A DNA stretch of 64,000 nucleotides, taken from Brevundimonas sp. (lineage in GTDB: Bacteria; Pseudomonadota; Alphaproteobacteria; Caulobacterales; Caulobacteraceae). The stretch lies in the NCBI RefSeq assembly GCF_030682035.1, contig NZ_JAUXQZ010000037.1, positions 62,001-126,000 on the forward strand, in the 5' to 3' direction. Made by a program: the position numbers and the translations under genes. Below are positions 1-8,433 of this stretch, piece after piece. Every line of letters starts with the position of its first letter. Position 1 is the first letter of the stretch. The notes below the pieces were generated by a model, which had not been told where the DNA came from, made no database searches, and saw nothing but the letters and a program-made list of their open reading frames with translations.

Positions 1-840
1 CAGCGCCTCCTCGAATTCCATGACCAGGTCCTCGGCCTCTTCCTCGATCTCGATGTCCGAGTCGCGGATCAGGCGGAAGACACCGCGCTCCAGCACGTCG
101 CAGCCAGGGAACAGGTGGTCGATGAAGAGCATCAGAAGGCTCTCCAGCGTCAGATAGCGTTTACGGCCCGGTTTGGAGCGGCCGTCGGTGGCCAAGGGCC
201 AGAACCGCTTTACCTGGGTCGGCACGGGCACGAGGGCGTAGAGGGTGCGGTTGTCCGAGCGCCGCTTCAGCTTCAGCGCCAGCGAAAAGCCGAGGTTGGG
301 CAGGAAGGGGAAGGGATGGGCCGGGTCGATCGCCATCGGCGTCAGCACGGCGAATAGCTGGTTGAGGAATTCGGGCTCCAGCCGCTCGCGTTCGGTCTTG
401 GTTATCCGGGCCGCGTCGACGACCTCGATGCCGGCGCCCGTCAGCTCCTTGCGCAGTTTGCGCCAGCGGCGCTGTTGCTCGGCCATCAGGCCGCCCGCTG
501 CGACATTGACCTTGTCCAACTGCTCGGCCGCGGTCAGGCCGTCGGCGGACAGAACCCGCACCCGCTCGCGCACCTGGCCCTTGAGGCCGGCGACGCGCGT
601 CATGAAGAACTCGTCGAGATTGTTGGCCGAGATCGACAGGAAGCGCAGCCGTTCCAGCAGGGGGTGGGCCGGGTTGGCGGCCTCCTCAAGCACTCGGCCG
701 TTGAAGGCCAGCCAGGAAATCTCGCGGTTGAAGAACCGTGTGGGCGAGGCCATCAGCTCTTCGGACAGGTGCAGCTGCGGCGCGCGCGAGGAGGGGACCT
801 CCTCGCCGGTGGTCGTGTCGCTGATCGCCGGATCGCTCAT
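1..840 (-). CDS. ppk1: Polyphosphate kinase 1 (N-terminal 280 residues; gene runs off the left edge)
   Basis: PPK1 reversibly transfers the gamma phosphate of ATP onto inorganic polyphosphate. The minus-strand frame starts with ATG at 840 and stays open to base 1, so the C-terminal catalytic phospholipase D-like domains lie outside the window. After a polar leader of about 30 residues comes the PPK N-domain signature [14 protein letters not shown] (residues 36-49), then [19 protein letters not shown] (71-89). The middle part matches the PPK head domain ([15 protein letters not shown]). The visible length fits the first 40% of a PPK1 of about 700 residues. The family assignment is firm; the catalytic histidines cannot be seen here. 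Confidence 0.93.
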   Translation of the reverse strand, partial: MSDPAISDTTTGEEVPSSRAPQLHLSEELMASPTRFFNREISWLAFNGRVLEEAANPAHPLLERLRFLSISANNLDEFFMTRVAGLKGQVRERVRVLSADGLTAAEQLDKVNVAAGGLMAEQQRRWRKLRKELTGAGIEVVDAARITKTERERLEPEFLNQLFAVLTPMAIDPAHPFPFLPNLGFSLALKLKRRSDNRTLYALVPVPTQVKRFWPLATDGRSKPGRKRYLTLESLLMLFIDHLFPGCDVLERGVFRLIRDSDIEIEEEAEDLVMEFEEAL

Positions 841-946
841 GGAGCCGGTTCTGGCCCGGCGCGGCGATGGCCGCAACCTTGCTCTGACAATCGGAAACGC
901 CGCCCGATCTCGCGATCGGGCGGCGTTTCCTCCGTGTTCTGACGGC

Positions 947-1792
947 TTACCAGCTCCAGGCGTCGAAGATGACGTCGATGATGTAGCCGTCGTATTCGTC
1001 GACCAGATAGATGTGATTGTCGACCAGCACCCAGCGCGTGCCCACGGGCGGATAGCCGAGGCCGTAGGTGCGCCAGTCGTTCAGCTGATAGCGCCAGAAG
1101 ATCGACGGCAGGTAGTCGCCGACGTGGTAGCGCTGGCCCCAATAGTTGCGCGGCACGTTGTAGTAGCCGTAGCCCGGCGCGAAATAGAAGCCGAAGCGGA
1201 AACCGCTGTAGCCGCGGAACCGCCGGTCGCTGCGCCACCAGTCGCTGCGGTGGTTGCGGTTCCAGTTGCGCCGCCAGTGGTCTCCGTCGAAGCGGTTATG
1301 GAAGTCGCGGTAGTCGCGGCGCTCCTGACGCCGCTCGTAGCGGTCATCACGCCGGTCGTCCCCATCGCGGGGCCAGTCTGGACGATCCGGTCTGTCGGGA
1401 CGGTCGGGTCTGTCGGGCCGGTCCGGACGATCACCGTCGCCGCCGCCGGGAATGGGCCGGTCGGGACGATCGGGGCGATCCGGTCGGTGGGGGCGATCCG
1501 GCCTGTCGGGCCGGTCCGGACGTGGCTGATCCGAAGTCTGTGGCCGATCAGGCCGGTCCGGTCTGTCGGGACGATCCGGGCGCGGCTGATCTGGAGCTCG
1601 TGGCCGACGCGGGCGATCCGGCTGATCCGGCTGATCCGTCCGCATTTCGCGGTCTTCTTCATCCCCGTTCTGACGGGAGGCGCCGCGGCGGCCGCCGCCG
1701 GCTTCTCCGTCCTGGGCCAGGACGGTCAAGGGCGCCAGGGCCGGCACGGCGAAGGCCGCGACCGCGGCGGCGACGATCAATGAGCGCTGCAT
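947..1792 (-). CDS. RcnB-like exported protein with a long Pro-Asp-Arg repeat
   Basis: 281 residues with a Sec signal peptide (cleavage near residue 26, VLAQ). Residues 53-141 are an almost uninterrupted DRP/PDR repeat. Then comes an RDxRRDxR-rich stretch and a C-terminal domain with [19 protein letters not shown] and [10 protein letters not shown], which matches the RcnB family (nickel/cobalt homeostasis in E. coli). The last residues ([17 protein letters not shown]) are the usual RcnB C-terminal strand pattern. The repeat is probably a disordered periplasmic linker. A paralogue without it lies 167 bp upstream on the same strand. The role in metal tolerance is inferred from the family only; many alphaproteobacterial members have no tested function. 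Confidence 0.8.
   Translation of the reverse strand: MQRSLIVAAAVAAFAVPALAPLTVLAQDGEAGGGRRGASRQNGDEEDREMRTDQPDQPDRPRRPRAPDQPRPDRPDRPDRPDRPQTSDQPRPDRPDRPDRPHRPDRPDRPDRPIPGGGDGDRPDRPDRPDRPDRPDRPDWPRDGDDRRDDRYERRQERRDYRDFHNRFDGDHWRRNWNRNHRSDWWRSDRRFRGYSGFRFGFYFAPGYGYYNVPRNYWGQRYHVGDYLPSIFWRYQLNDWRTYGLGYPPVGTRWVLVDNHIYLVDEYDGYIIDVIFDAWSW
1370..1636 (-). repeat. Tandem 9-bp (Asp-Arg-Pro) coding repeat
   Basis: The coding strand repeats GAC/GAT-CGN-CCN triplets for about 267 bp, giving runs of DRP broken by QTSDQP, PHRP and an IPGGGDG spacer. Such 9-bp units can expand or contract without shifting the frame. Confidence 0.8.
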
Positions 1793-1959
1793 TCTCGTAT
1801 TCTTCCCCGCACGTCCCTCTCAGACGGCTTGTAGTCAAGGTTGCGCTTTCATCATGAACCGTGACTGAACGAAATGCGCAATCGAAACCGGGCGCCGGAT
1901 ACGAAAACCCCCCCGCGAGCCGGACCCCGCGGGGCGCGTATCAGAGCTGAGATCGAGTC

Positions 1960-2523
1960 CTAGTAGACGCCCGACAGCACGTTGGCGATCAGGCCGGTGG
2001 CGAGGGCGATCAGCACGATATCATTGCCGGCGTGGACATAGCGATAGCCGCGCGGGGCCGGACGCAGATCGTAGTCGTAGGGGTCGGGCACATAGTAGTT
2101 GCGGTAGGAGTGCGGCAGGTATTGGCCGCGCTGCCAGCGTTGCCCGTAGTAGCGCGGCTCGACGCGATAATAACCATAGCCGGGGGCGTACCAGTAGTCG
2201 TTGCGGCCGCCGCGGTAGTCGCGGAAGTCGTTGCGGCCGCGCCACCAATCGCGATTGTTGCGGTCCCAACGCTGGTCGCGGCGGAAGTCCCGACGATCGT
2301 CCCGGCGTTCCTCGCGGAAGTCGCGGCGATCCTCCCGGCGGTCCTGACGATAGTTACGGCGATTGTCGTACTCTCCGTTGCGATCGTCCCGGCGGTCGTC
2401 GCGGCGCTCCTCACGATAGTCGCGCCGGTCTTCGCGGCGGTCGCGGTTCTGGGCCTCGGCGGCCATGGGCGCAGCGGCGGCCAGCACCAGCCCGAGCACA
2501 GCGGCCTTTGTGAAGCGGTTCAT
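1960..2523 (-). CDS. RcnB-like exported protein, Arg/Asp-rich
   Basis: 187 residues. The signal peptide ends near residue 24 (AAEAQN). Residues 25-105 are a highly charged RDRREDRRDYREERRDD-type region rich in Arg and Asp. The C-terminal domain contains YAPGYGYYRVEPRYYGQRWQ and GQYLPHSY, then a hydrophobic IVLIALATGLIANVLSGVY end. It is a clear paralogue of the neighbouring 281-residue protein and belongs to the RcnB family. A purine-rich sequence precedes the ATG at 2523. It is probably periplasmic; the metal-related role is inferred from family membership only. Confidence 0.8.
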   Translation of the reverse strand: MNRFTKAAVLGLVLAAAAPMAAEAQNRDRREDRRDYREERRDDRRDDRNGEYDNRRNYRQDRREDRRDFREERRDDRRDFRRDQRWDRNNRDWWRGRNDFRDYRGGRNDYWYAPGYGYYRVEPRYYGQRWQRGQYLPHSYRNYYVPDPYDYDLRPAPRGYRYVHAGNDIVLIALATGLIANVLSGVY

Positions 2524-2699
2524 GATCGCTCTCCAACTGAGGGTGGCGGCGGGAAACCCGCGTCGGCCCGCTAATCATATGCGACCGTCTCTCTCGGCTC
2601 ATGAACTCCTCCTGAATGCGAGTGTCAGGTTCGGTGGACGCACTATTGCGAGCGCCGGGCGATCCTCCCACCTGTGATCCAGCTTCACAGGACGCCCGC

Positions 2700-3419
2700 A
2701 TGACCGCGCCGATCGAACTCTGGTACTGGCCCACGCCCAACGGCTGGAAAATCTCGATCGCCCTGGAAGAGATGGGCCTGCCATATGAAATGAAGCCGGT
2801 GAATATCGGGTTGGGCGAACAGTTCGGGGCCGCTTTTCAGGCCATCAGTCCCAACGGTCGGATGCCGGCGATCGTCGACCCGGATGGGCCGGACGGCCAG
2901 CCGCTGTCGATCTTCGAATCCGGGGCCATCCTGCAATATCTCGGCGCCAAGTCCGGTCGCTTCTATCCGCAGGATCCGCGCGGCAAGGCCGAGGTCGATC
3001 AGTGGCTGTTCTGGCAGGTCGGCGGCCTGGGACCGATGGCGGGCCAGACCCACCACTTCCGGCAATACGCCCCGGCCATCATCAAGGACCAGCGCCAGAT
3101 CGCCTATGGCGTCCGCCGCTATACCGACGAGACGCATCGGCTGTACGGCGTCATGGACCGGCGGCTGGCCGACCGCCCCTATCTGGCGGGCGACTATTCC
3201 ATCGCCGACATGGCGGCCTGGCCCTGGGTGCTGCCGGAACTGCAGGGACAGGATCTGACCGAGTTCCCGAACCTGAAGGCCTGGATGGAGCGGGTGGGCG
3301 CGCGGCCCGCCGTGATCGCGGGTCGGGCGCTGGGCGACGGGATGCGCCGCAGCCTGGCGGCCTCCGGCAAGGCGGCGGAGGCGGCGCGCAAGGTGCTGTT
3401 CGGGCAGCGGGCGCGATAA
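2700..3419 (+). CDS. Glutathione S-transferase family protein (YghU/YfcG-like)
   Basis: 239 residues from ATG 2700. A longer in-frame ATG at 2616 would add 28 residues without similarity to the family. The N-terminal thioredoxin-like half opens with WYWPTPNGWKISIALEEMG, where TPN (12-14) is the glutathione-activating motif of the Nu-class/YfcG disulfide reductases. It continues with ISPNGRMPAIVD and FESGAILQYL, which form the cis-Pro and glutathione gamma-glutamyl sites. The helical half holds YLAGDYSIADMAAWPWV, the N-capping box. It is probably a cytosolic glutathione-dependent peroxidase or disulfide-bond reductase. It stands alone on its strand. Confidence 0.85.
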   Translation: MTAPIELWYWPTPNGWKISIALEEMGLPYEMKPVNIGLGEQFGAAFQAISPNGRMPAIVDPDGPDGQPLSIFESGAILQYLGAKSGRFYPQDPRGKAEVDQWLFWQVGGLGPMAGQTHHFRQYAPAIIKDQRQIAYGVRRYTDETHRLYGVMDRRLADRPYLAGDYSIADMAAWPWVLPELQGQDLTEFPNLKAWMERVGARPAVIAGRALGDGMRRSLAASGKAAEAARKVLFGQRAR

Positions 3420-3633
3420 CCGTTCGTAAGCCCCCCGGTCATGTCCCGTTAGCGGGTGTGAATCAGGGATTTCCGAACTATTTCGGATATCTGAACAAGG
3501 GCGCAGTATTCGCCCCGCTTGTACTGAAAAGGCCGTTCGGACCCCCCGTTGTTAACTTTACCTTCAAACCGCGGGTATTTTATCGCGTCTCAGAGGGCGG
3601 GGCCAGAAAGGCGCCGGTTCGGGAGATACGGTG

Positions 3634-3948
3634 ATGAACGCGCAAGAAACCGCGCCGCAAGTCGATCAAGAGCAGGGCCAGGAAGCTGGACTCCCCCTGC
3701 CGACCGCGGACATGAACGGCGACGACCTGTTCCGGCTGGGCATGATGTATTCGAACGGCCAGGGTGGTTGCCCCATGGACCGCGTCTCGGCCCACATGAT
3801 CTTCAACCTGGCCGCCATGAAGGGCTCGATCGAAGCGCGCGTCTATCGCCGTGAGATGAGCCAGGAGATGGAACAGGACGAGATCGCCGAGGCGCAAAAG
3901 GCGGCGCGCCGCTGGATCGATGCGGGGATCGTGAAGCTGGCGGCCTAG
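3634..3948 (+). CDS. Small Sel1-repeat-like protein
   Basis: 104 residues from ATG 3634; the GTG just before it (3631) is an alternative start. After an acidic, Gln-rich leader, DDLFRLGMMYSNGQGGCPMDRVSAHMIFNLAAMKGSIEA (about residues 29-67) reads as one Sel1/TPR-like helix pair, followed by a charged helix. Single Sel1-like proteins of this size are common in Caulobacteraceae and have no assigned function. The stop codon overlaps the stop of the convergent toxin gene in the palindrome CTAG (3945-3948). A TTAA-N7-TTCA motif about 80 bp upstream (near 3552) weakly resembles a CtrA box. Confidence 0.7.
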   Translation: MNAQETAPQVDQEQGQEAGLPLPTADMNGDDLFRLGMMYSNGQGGCPMDRVSAHMIFNLAAMKGSIEARVYRREMSQEMEQDEIAEAQKAARRWIDAGIVKLAA

Positions 3949-4379
3949 TTGTCGCGCCAGATGCGGCGGAAGCCGCCCGCGCGCCCCAAGGCGATCGCGC
4001 GCGTCCGCACCTGCTCATAGAGAACGGGCGGCAGCACCCCATAGTCGAACCGCCCCTCCGGATTGGGCTCCAGATCGACGCCGGGCCAGATGAACTCGTT
4101 GGCCTCGTCCAACATCACCCACGACCGGTCCCCGTCCAGTCCAAGGGCGCGGCGCACCCTCGTCGGCAGGGCCAGAGCCTCGCGGCCGGGCTCCGGCTCG
4201 CGCGAGGTCAAGGGCACGACGACGACGCGCGGCGCGTCTCCCGGCTCGGGTGTGACGGTGAGGACGATCGCACACGGCCGGGCGTAGCGCGCCTCTTCGA
4301 CACCACGGTCGTGTTCGTGGCCCCAAAGATATCTGTAACGAAGGACCAGGCCCGGCGTCGGCGACGGCAAGGACGCCAA
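3945..4379 (-). CDS. PemK/MazF-like putative toxin
   Basis: 144 residues from a TTG start at 4379, five bases after the stop of the upstream antitoxin gene, so the two are translationally linked. Visible features are GLVLRYRYLW at the start, ARPCAIVLTV and RVVVVPLTSREPEP in the core, and SWVMLDEANEFIWPGVDL, a pattern of short beta strands with a PLTS element typical of the PemK/MazF fold. MazF-type toxins are sequence-specific RNases acting on free mRNA. No ATG is available near the start. The gene pair and order (antitoxin first) support the call; the RNase activity is inferred. Confidence 0.65.
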   Translation of the reverse strand: MASLPSPTPGLVLRYRYLWGHEHDRGVEEARYARPCAIVLTVTPEPGDAPRVVVVPLTSREPEPGREALALPTRVRRALGLDGDRSWVMLDEANEFIWPGVDLEPNPEGRFDYGVLPPVLYEQVRTRAIALGRAGGFRRIWRDN

Positions 4380-4384
4380 GTCGA

Positions 4385-4648
4385 TCAGCCCTCGTCCATC
4401 AGGGCGTTCAGATGGTCATATCTGGCGTTCATCCGCGTCGCCTCCAGGGCGGTGATGAACTGCTGATCTGTCATGGGCCGCGAGCGGCGCCGTTCCGCCC
4501 GCAGTTTCATATAGTCCTCGTAGGCGGCCTTGGAGACCAGCACCTCGGTGGTCTCGCCGTGATGGGTGACGGCGACCGGCTCGGTCTGGGCCGCGCGGCG
4601 ATAACGGGCGAACCGCTTGGCGAATTCTGTGGCGGAAACTTCCAGCAT
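4385..4648 (-). CDS. Phd/YefM-like antitoxin
   Basis: 87 residues from ATG 4648, chosen over ATG 4669 because AAAGGAG lies about 8-10 bases upstream of 4648. The N-terminus MLEVSATEFAKRFARYRRAAQTEPVAVTHHGE TTEVLVS is the Phd/YefM DNA-binding fold (sheet, helix and the 'vtnhgr..avlvs' strand pair). The C-terminal half (SRPMTDQQFITALEATRMNARYDHLNALMDEG) would wrap and block the toxin. The gene is followed after 5 bp by the PemK-like toxin. Members of this family usually repress their own promoter. The AT-rich stretch 4670-4705 upstream is the likely promoter/operator. Confidence 0.72.
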   Translation of the reverse strand: MLEVSATEFAKRFARYRRAAQTEPVAVTHHGETTEVLVSKAAYEDYMKLRAERRRSRPMTDQQFITALEATRMNARYDHLNALMDEG

Positions 4649-4889
4649 GGGGTTCTCCTTTCGCCCCATTTTACGGATTTACCTGATTTTGTCCATTATA
4701 CTGATTCAGCGTCGGGGCCGAGGTCCGCGAGAGCCGGTTCGGCGTCACTACCGAAATCCTCCGTCTCGTTGACGCCTTGGACGTGGGCCCCACACCGCTT
4801 TGCGGGCAAGAGCAGCCGGGCCTGCGGACGGAAACGGATAGTCTTTAGGGTGGGGAAAGTGGTGTTTGTCCCCACTTCAAGGCGGCAGG

Positions 4890-5330
4890 CTAGCCGATAT
4901 TGAGCACTACGCCGCGATCGATCAGACTCGCGATGAGGGGCTCGCGAATGACGAATACGAGCCCGAGGGCAATGAGGGCACCCGACAAATAGCCCCACCT
5001 GCTCATCCTTTTTGGATCGTCTGCCTCCCATGTGGCTCGCCAAGCCAGTCCGCTGGCTCGGGACACCACGTTCTTCTTCGGCGAGATGAACAATCCGAGG
5101 AAAGCGATCGGGATTGAGGTCATGAACAGCAGCGCAAGCGCGGTGGCCTGTTCGGCGTTGTAGTAGACGAACGATCCATGCTCGTTGTGCTCGAAGACAT
5201 GGATGGCGTCCCGGGTTGTCGGCGCTGATGCGAGCCAACGACCGGAAAGCACAAAGAACCCGCCCATCGCGGTTATGCCGTACGCCCACAGCGCCGCGCC
5301 AACAAGGTTGCGCGTTGCGTTCCGGTTCAT
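4890..5330 (-). CDS. Predicted inner-membrane protein, unknown function
   Basis: 146 residues from ATG 5330. Three hydrophobic segments are visible: about residues 9-30 (VGAALWAYGITAMGGFFVL), 62-82 (ATALALLFMTSIPIAFLGLFI) and 116-136 (WGYLSGALIALGLVFVI). A basic cytoplasmic loop lies between the second and third (SPKKNVVSRASG). I recognise no family. The gene ends 5' of a 240-bp stretch before the antitoxin gene and starts only 9 bp from the stop of the hfsD-like gene on the same strand, so it may be co-transcribed with hfsD. Confidence 0.6.
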   Translation of the reverse strand: MNRNATRNLVGAALWAYGITAMGGFFVLSGRWLASAPTTRDAIHVFEHNEHGSFVYYNAEQATALALLFMTSIPIAFLGLFISPKKNVVSRASGLAWRATWEADDPKRMSRWGYLSGALIALGLVFVIREPLIASLIDRGVVLNIG

Positions 5331-5339
5331 CGGGTGGCC

Positions 5340-6116
5340 CTAAAACCGCTGATACTGCCCGCCGATCGCATAGCTGAACCCCACCGGCAAAGCGTTGCGG
5401 AACAGGGTGATGAAGTTCGCCACCTCGCCCAGGGTGGAGCGCGGGACGAAGATGATGTCGCCGCGCCGCAGGGCGATGATCTCGCCGCGACGGGGTCGCA
5501 GGTCCACCGCCCGCATCATGCGGATGCCGCCGGGTCCTCGGCGGATCAGGGCCACCTCGCCCTGTCTGGCCGTCGGCAGGAAGTCGCCGGCCTGGATGAT
5601 GGCCTGATAGGCGTCCAGATCGCCGTTCATCTCGATCATGCCGGGCGTGCGGACCTCGCCGCCGACCCAGACGCGGATCGGCCCGGCGGTCTTTAGCGTG
5701 ATCTCGACCACAGGGCGGCGCAGCTGGCTGGCGAAGGCGGCGGAGGCGTCGGCCTCGACCTCGGCGATGGTGCGGTCCGCCGCCATGATCTGGCCGACCA
5801 GCGGCAGGGAGATGCGGCCGTCCGGGCCGATCTTCTGGGTGCGCGTCAGTTCGACCGCGGTCGGCGTGGCGATCTCGATCTCGTCGCCGGGATATAGGAC
5901 GTATTCCGGCTCAGTCTCGGTCCAGTCGGCGAAACCGATCTCGGGGAAGGAGGTCCGGCCCACGTTCTGGACGCGGCCGCCGCCGCGCGCGTCCTGTGGC
6001 AGGGGCATGCGCGAACCGTATTCGTCGCCGCGCAGGCCGGGCACGCCGCCGCAGCCGCTGACCATCGCGCCGGCGCCGACAAGCCCGAGCAGCAACAGGC
6101 GACGGTCGAGGGACAT
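5340..6116 (-). CDS. hfsD: Outer-membrane polysaccharide export lipoprotein, HfsD-like (Wza family)
   Basis: 258 residues. A lipoprotein signal ends at MVSGC (lipidated Cys22). A Poly_export (Wza N-terminal) domain follows, with VLYPGDEIEIATPTAVELTRTQKIGPDGRISLPLVGQI. Then an SLBB domain (RVWVGGEVRTPGMIEMNG) and a C-terminal segment ending in an amphipathic helix-like stretch. In Caulobacter, HfsD is the outer-membrane channel for holdfast polysaccharide. It is transcribed divergently from hfsA across a 123-bp gap that contains a CtrA-like site. Together with hfsA/hfsB and hfsE/F/G nearby, this supports holdfast export rather than a generic capsule. Confidence 0.82.
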   Translation of the reverse strand: MSLDRRLLLLGLVGAGAMVSGCGGVPGLRGDEYGSRMPLPQDARGGGRVQNVGRTSFPEIGFADWTETEPEYVLYPGDEIEIATPTAVELTRTQKIGPDGRISLPLVGQIMAADRTIAEVEADASAAFASQLRRPVVEITLKTAGPIRVWVGGEVRTPGMIEMNGDLDAYQAIIQAGDFLPTARQGEVALIRRGPGGIRMMRAVDLRPRRGEIIALRRGDIIFVPRSTLGEVANFITLFRNALPVGFSYAIGGQYQRF

Positions 6117-6166
6117 GGGGACTCACTCCGCGAAACAGGCGTCGAGGGCAGGGTCGGCGCTTAGGG

Positions 6167-6181
6167 GTAATCGTTGGTTAA
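6167..6181. promoter_or_regulatory. Possible CtrA box between hfsD and hfsA
   Basis: The sequence GTAA-N7-TTAA matches the CtrA consensus TTAA-N7-TTAA with one mismatch. It lies in the divergent promoter region, about 50 bp from the hfsD start and 60 bp from the hfsA start. CtrA is the cell-cycle master regulator of this order. The call is a motif match only. Confidence 0.3.
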
Positions 6182-6239
6182 CGCCGCTGGCCCAAGGCTG
6201 ACAGTTCCAGTCCAGTACGATGGAATCAGTCCGCCCCCC

Positions 6240-7682
6240 ATGCGCACGTCGGCCTACACGACAGTCCGCCCGCGCTACGGCTTCTCCGATGTCGTCGGCC
6301 TGCTGTTCCGTGAAGCCCTGCTGATGGTCGTGATCTTCCTGGTCGTGTTCGCCATCGGCACGGCGGCGGTGCTGACGCTGAAGAAATCCTACACGGCCAC
6401 CGCCAGCGTCTATGCGGGGGCGGGGCAGGAGTATGTCTATCAGTCCCGGGTCGGCGCGATCGATCCGAGCCAGCCGTTGGAGGCCGACGCTGTGGCCGGG
6501 GCGGAAGCCCGCATTCTGGGAAGTCTGGCCGTCAAGCGCCGCGCCATCCGCGCCGTGGGCGCTGACACCATCCTGGGGCCCGGCGCCGCAGGAACACCGG
6601 CCGAGAAGGAGGCCGCTGCGCTGAAGGCCCTGGATTCCGGCCTGGGCGTCGGCGTCACCCCCGGCAGCGCCATCATTGCGGTATCCTATGAGTCCGACGA
6701 CCCTGTGCGCGCGGCCCAGGTGTTGAACGCCGTCATCGACCAATATCTGGTCCAGCGCAGGCAGATATTCCGGGGCTCGACCACGCCGGCCTATGCGGCC
6801 CAGCGCGAGGCGTTCGAAGACGACCTCAACACGGCCGACGAGGCTTACAACGCCTTCCTGCAATCCAATGACCTAGGCGATTTCGCCACCGCCAAGGCGA
6901 CCTTGGCCGCCACCTACCAGACCACCTATGCCGAGGCCCTGTCGCTGCGAGCCCAGCTGAACCAGGCCAGCCAGCGGCTGGCGACGCTGGAGGCCCAGCT
7001 GGCGCAGCAGCCCGCAGAGGTGGTGCTGCAGCAGGATTTGAACATCTCGGCCCAGGATCAGATCCTGACCCTGCGCACCCAGCGCGAGGCCCTGCTGTCG
7101 CGCTATACGCCAGAGGCCCAGCCCGTGCGGGACATCGACCAGCAGATCGCCGACCTGCAGGCCTATGTCGCCACCGGCACGACGGTCGGCCCCAAGGAGG
7201 TCCGCACCGGTCCCAGCACCATCTTCACCGAGATCGAAACGGCCCGGATCACCGCGGCCGCCGACCGCGACGGACTGGCCGCCCGGCTGGCCGTGGCCGA
7301 AGGCCAGCTCAACCAGCTGCGGGCCCGTCAGGCGGAAATGACCCGACTGGAGTCGGCCAATGCCAATCTGGCGGGCAATCGCGAAACCCTGACGACCCTG
7401 GTGCGCGACTTCCAGCAGCGCGAGAGCGCGGCCCGCGCCAACAGCGCCCTGGTCGCCGCCGGGGCCGACAACGTCAATGTCATCGAGCGCGCCGAGGCCC
7501 CCACCAAGGGCTCCAGCCTGAAGGCGCCTCTATTGGCTGTGGTCTTCCTGTTCGCCGCCTTCACCGCCCTGTGCGTCGGCCTGCTGCGCGTCTTCACGCG
7601 GCGCGGCTACACCACGCCGGCGTCGACCGGACGGACACTCGATATGCCCGTTCTGGCCGTCGCCCCCATGAAGGCCCGATGA
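6240..7682 (+). CDS. hfsA: Polysaccharide chain-length / co-polymerase protein, HfsA-like (Wzz domain)
   Basis: 480 residues from ATG 6240; the earlier in-frame start would add 22 unrelated residues. It has an N-terminal TM (about 27-47, ALLMVVIFLVVFAIGTAAVL), a Wzz domain (KKSYTATASVYAG onward), a long periplasmic coiled coil of Ala/Gln/Leu heptads (about 180-400), and a second TM near the C-terminus (KAPLLAVVFLFAAFTALCVGLL) with a short cytoplasmic tail. It lacks an attached kinase domain; the ATPase-like partner HfsB is the next gene, 49 bp downstream. In Caulobacter HfsA spans the inner membrane and periplasm during holdfast export. Confidence 0.8.
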   Translation: MRTSAYTTVRPRYGFSDVVGLLFREALLMVVIFLVVFAIGTAAVLTLKKSYTATASVYAGAGQEYVYQSRVGAIDPSQPLEADAVAGAEARILGSLAVKRRAIRAVGADTILGPGAAGTPAEKEAAALKALDSGLGVGVTPGSAIIAVSYESDDPVRAAQVLNAVIDQYLVQRRQIFRGSTTPAYAAQREAFEDDLNTADEAYNAFLQSNDLGDFATAKATLAATYQTTYAEALSLRAQLNQASQRLATLEAQLAQQPAEVVLQQDLNISAQDQILTLRTQREALLSRYTPEAQPVRDIDQQIADLQAYVATGTTVGPKEVRTGPSTIFTEIETARITAAADRDGLAARLAVAEGQLNQLRARQAEMTRLESANANLAGNRETLTTLVRDFQQRESAARANSALVAAGADNVNVIERAEAPTKGSSLKAPLLAVVFLFAAFTALCVGLLRVFTRRGYTTPASTGRTLDMPVLAVAPMKAR

Positions 7683-7731
7683 CCCCGCCAGTGTTAACGT
7701 AGGAGCCTGTAGCCAGGCGCGTAGCGATTCG

Positions 7732-8433
7732 ATGGTCGATCTGACATCCGAAATGGCGGCTCTCTGGGCCGCGCTGGGGCCGGCGCCGGGCCACCGTGGC
7801 CGCGTGGTCCAGATCGCCGCCGCCACCTCGGGCGAGGGCGTCTCGACGGTCGCGCGCGAGTACGCCCGGCTGGCCGCCGTGCGCGCCCGCCGTCCCGTCT
7901 GGCTGATCGACGCCGATCTGGCCCAGCAGGGTCAGATGGATGCCGTCGCCGCCGAACCCGACCGTTTCGGCCGCATCGGCAAGGCGGCCATCGCCACACC
8001 CGACGGCTCCATCTTCTTCGCCATCACGCCGCGCATCATGGACCGGGCGGGCAAGCCCGTGCATCCGGCCCGACTGATGAGCGCCCGGCCCTGCCTCGGC
8101 GGACGGTTGTGGGTCACCCGGTTCGCGGCGGAGCATCTGCGCTCGGGCCAGCGAGCCGAGGCGGTCAGCGACGCCCGCTACTGGGATGCCCTGCGCAAAC
8201 ACGCCGATACGGTGGTGATCGACGCCCCCGCCGCTGACCGCAACAACATGGTCATCACCCTGGCCCCCTATGTCGACGCCACCGTCCTGGTCGTGGCGGC
8301 CGAGAGCGGGGCGGCCAATGAACCCCTGATGCTGCGCGACGAAATCGAGGCGGTGGGCGGCAAGATCGCGGGCGTGGTGGTCAACCGCTCGACCTATAAT
8401 CCGCCCGCGTTTCTAAAACGACTGACCGGCTAG
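7732..8433 (+). CDS. hfsB: HfsB-like cytoplasmic partner of HfsA with an altered P-loop
   Basis: 233 residues. The fold is that of the MinD/CpsD-type P-loop proteins that pair with Wzz co-polymerases. Residues 24-40 read RVVQIAAATSGEGVSTV, matching the CpsD pattern SxGEGKST, but with Val37 in place of the catalytic Lys. PVWLIDADL (about 56-64) is the Walker A' strand, and DTVVIDAPAADRNN the Walker B-like strand. There is no C-terminal tyrosine cluster, so it is unlikely to be an active BY-kinase. Its stop overlaps the stop of the convergent glycosyltransferase gene (CTAG at 8430-8433). The assignment rests on position after hfsA and on the fold. Confidence 0.72.
   Translation: MVDLTSEMAALWAALGPAPGHRGRVVQIAAATSGEGVSTVAREYARLAAVRARRPVWLIDADLAQQGQMDAVAAEPDRFGRIGKAAIATPDGSIFFAITPRIMDRAGKPVHPARLMSARPCLGGRLWVTRFAAEHLRSGQRAEAVSDARYWDALRKHADTVVIDAPAADRNNMVITLAPYVDATVLVVAAESGAANEPLMLRDEIEAVGGKIAGVVVNRSTYNPPAFLKRLTG

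Noticed and set aside
1363..1640. DRP-coding repeat as a possible CRISPR array
   Set aside because: The units are 9 bp, in frame, without spacers, and inside a gene.
245..1783. Long plus-strand open frame opposite ppk and the RcnB-like gene
   Set aside because: It is the mirror of the minus-strand genes; its repetitive IRSVGTI-type product comes from the DRP repeat read backwards.
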